Notes under the pieces: generated by a model
What the model was told of the DNA's origin: nothing
The model's database searches: none
What the model saw: only the letters and a program-made list of their open reading frames with translations
Assembly: GCF_000379185.1 (NCBI RefSeq)
Contig: NZ_KB900715.1
Location: 193,197 to 235,235 of the forward strand
Reading direction: 5' to 3'
Length of the DNA stretch: 42,039 bases
DNA from: Capnocytophaga cynodegmi DSM 19736
Lineage (GTDB): Bacteria > Bacteroidota > Bacteroidia > Flavobacteriales > Flavobacteriaceae
Shown here: one piece after another, positions 41,439 to 42,039 of the stretch
Numbering within the stretch: the stretch's first letter is position 1
Layout: every line of letters begins with the position of its first letter
Translations under genes and position numbers: made by a program

Positions 41439-41470
41439 CAAAAGTACATAAAAAAGAAGAAAGAGACAAA
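41439..41470 (-). promoter_or_regulatory. Promoter of rpoN
   Basis: On the minus strand TTTG (41467-41470), a 20-base spacer, then TACTTTTG (41439-41446), 24 bases before the ATG. Confidence 0.7.
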
Positions 41471-41492
41471 ATTCAATCGTTTTTAGGACAAT

Positions 41493-41533
41493 AAAAAACG
41501 AGAAACCTAAAAACTAAATTCAGATTTCTCGTT
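41493..41533 (-). terminator. Terminator-like hairpin between rpoN promoter and transposase remnant
   Basis: A 9-bp stem AACGAGAAA / TTTCTCGTT (41497-41505 and 41525-41533) with a 19-base loop. The A-run at 41493-41498 gives a T-run on the minus strand. It would stop transcripts coming from the right, upstream of the rpoN promoter. Confidence 0.5.
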
Positions 41534-41623
41534 GAACTTGTTTAAACTTTTCGAATAAATGTTGGTATAAATCCTAAACACAACATAGCTATCCAAGTTA
41601 TGTTAGGGTTTCATATCTTACAA

Positions 41624-41806
41624 TCAACCCTTTAAAACCATCAAGCCACGCAAACTACCCTCTATTTTAAACCGATTTTTATATAATTCTTCGTCAAAAT
41701 AAATGTTTTCATTTTGTCCATTTCTGGGATTTTGTTTGATATTAGGTATTATCTTTTCTTTCTGTAAAAAACTTCTCAAATCTCGACTATCAAAACTTGC
41801 ATCAGC
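41624..41806 (-). pseudogene. C-terminal fragment of a DDE transposase (IS4/IS5-like)
   Basis: A 60-residue minus-strand frame bounded by TAA on its 5' side and TGA on its 3' side. It reads ADASFDSRDLRSFLQKEKII, then PNIKQNPRN, then FDEELYKNRFKIEGSLRGL. The order D-x-FDS, KPNPRN-like, LYKxRxxIE matches the last third of IS4/IS5-type DDE transposases, where the Glu of 'IE' completes the catalytic triad. There is no start codon, the N-terminal two thirds are missing, and the frame is closed by stops, so the element is dead. Exact IS family and ends cannot be given. Confidence 0.6.
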
Positions 41807-42039
41807 TTATTTTTTAGTCTTTAAAATACACTCCTGTTGGAAACTCCTCCACTGGTAACCTATTTTTAATCGTTTGATTATCAGAAGAAAAATTAAAAAT
41901 AAATCAAATTTTGTTTTAAATACTCTTTTTCCAATATTCAAATAGGAAATAATCCATTTTTTATCATATCTTTACTCAAGGTTCACTGATTTTCATTTTG
42001 TTATATAAAACAAAAATGCTAAAAATTTTTGAGACTTTT
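41807..42039. other. AT-rich flank of the transposase remnant, no gene recognised
   Basis: 233 bases at the window edge. Two minus-strand frames show short open stretches (one includes PVEEFPTGVYFKD) that may be decayed parts of the same transposase, but stops interrupt them. No terminal inverted repeat, tRNA or promoter could be assigned. Confidence 0.35.

Overview
The window is about 42 kb of AT-rich chromosome from a member of the Bacteroidota, almost certainly family Flavobacteriaceae. Evidence: many genes are preceded by the Bacteroidota promoter TTTG-N19-21-TAnnTTTG. Shine-Dalgarno sequences are nearly absent. There is a type-B T9SS (gliding-associated) C-terminal sorting domain, an OlsF-type ornithine-lipid synthase, plug-barrel outer-membrane proteins, and a sialidase lipoprotein beside an N-acylglucosamine 2-epimerase. 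That last pair, with a BspA-like leucine-rich-repeat protein, suggests Capnocytophaga or a close host-associated relative. The genus is an inference.

Layout. 1-1340: the 3' end of a secreted protein gene and a decayed outer-membrane-protein gene. 1351-6770 (minus): Xaa-Pro aminopeptidase, RNase G, a 30-residue AURKAIP1/COX24-type ribosomal-like protein, HU, and EPSP synthase. 6865-10296 (minus): two outer-membrane barrel proteins. 10376-14322: a FadR/NanR-like GntR regulator divergent from an N-acylglucosamine 2-epimerase and a surface sialidase, that is, a sialic-acid scavenging locus. 14473-18970: a three-gene secreted-protein operon ending in a type-B T9SS substrate. 19131-28555: EamA transporter, LRR protein and OlsF (paired), biotin synthase, PlsC-type acyltransferase, a DoxX-like protein with HolB (paired), and Kbl. 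28663-35073: OmpA-family porin with thrombospondin type-3 repeats, then a 1002-residue TPR protein with a plugless outer-membrane barrel. 35136-37396: a Roadblock/LC7-like protein followed by an OmpR-type regulator and a PhoR-type kinase. 37398-41414 (minus): YbdG-like MscS channel with RecX, tRNA-Arg(UCG) with YqeY, and sigma-54. 41493-42039: a decayed transposase.

Most of the window is ordinary core genome. The parts most worth a second look are: the secreted three-gene operon; the Roadblock-regulator-kinase cluster with its promoter palindrome, rare Shine-Dalgarno and internal terminator; the regulator/epimerase/sialidase intergenic region with two unexplained repeat structures; the tiny ribosomal-like gene behind HU; and a strong hairpin in the RNase G leader. 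No CRISPR array, rRNA, intact insertion sequence, prophage or plasmid gene was seen.
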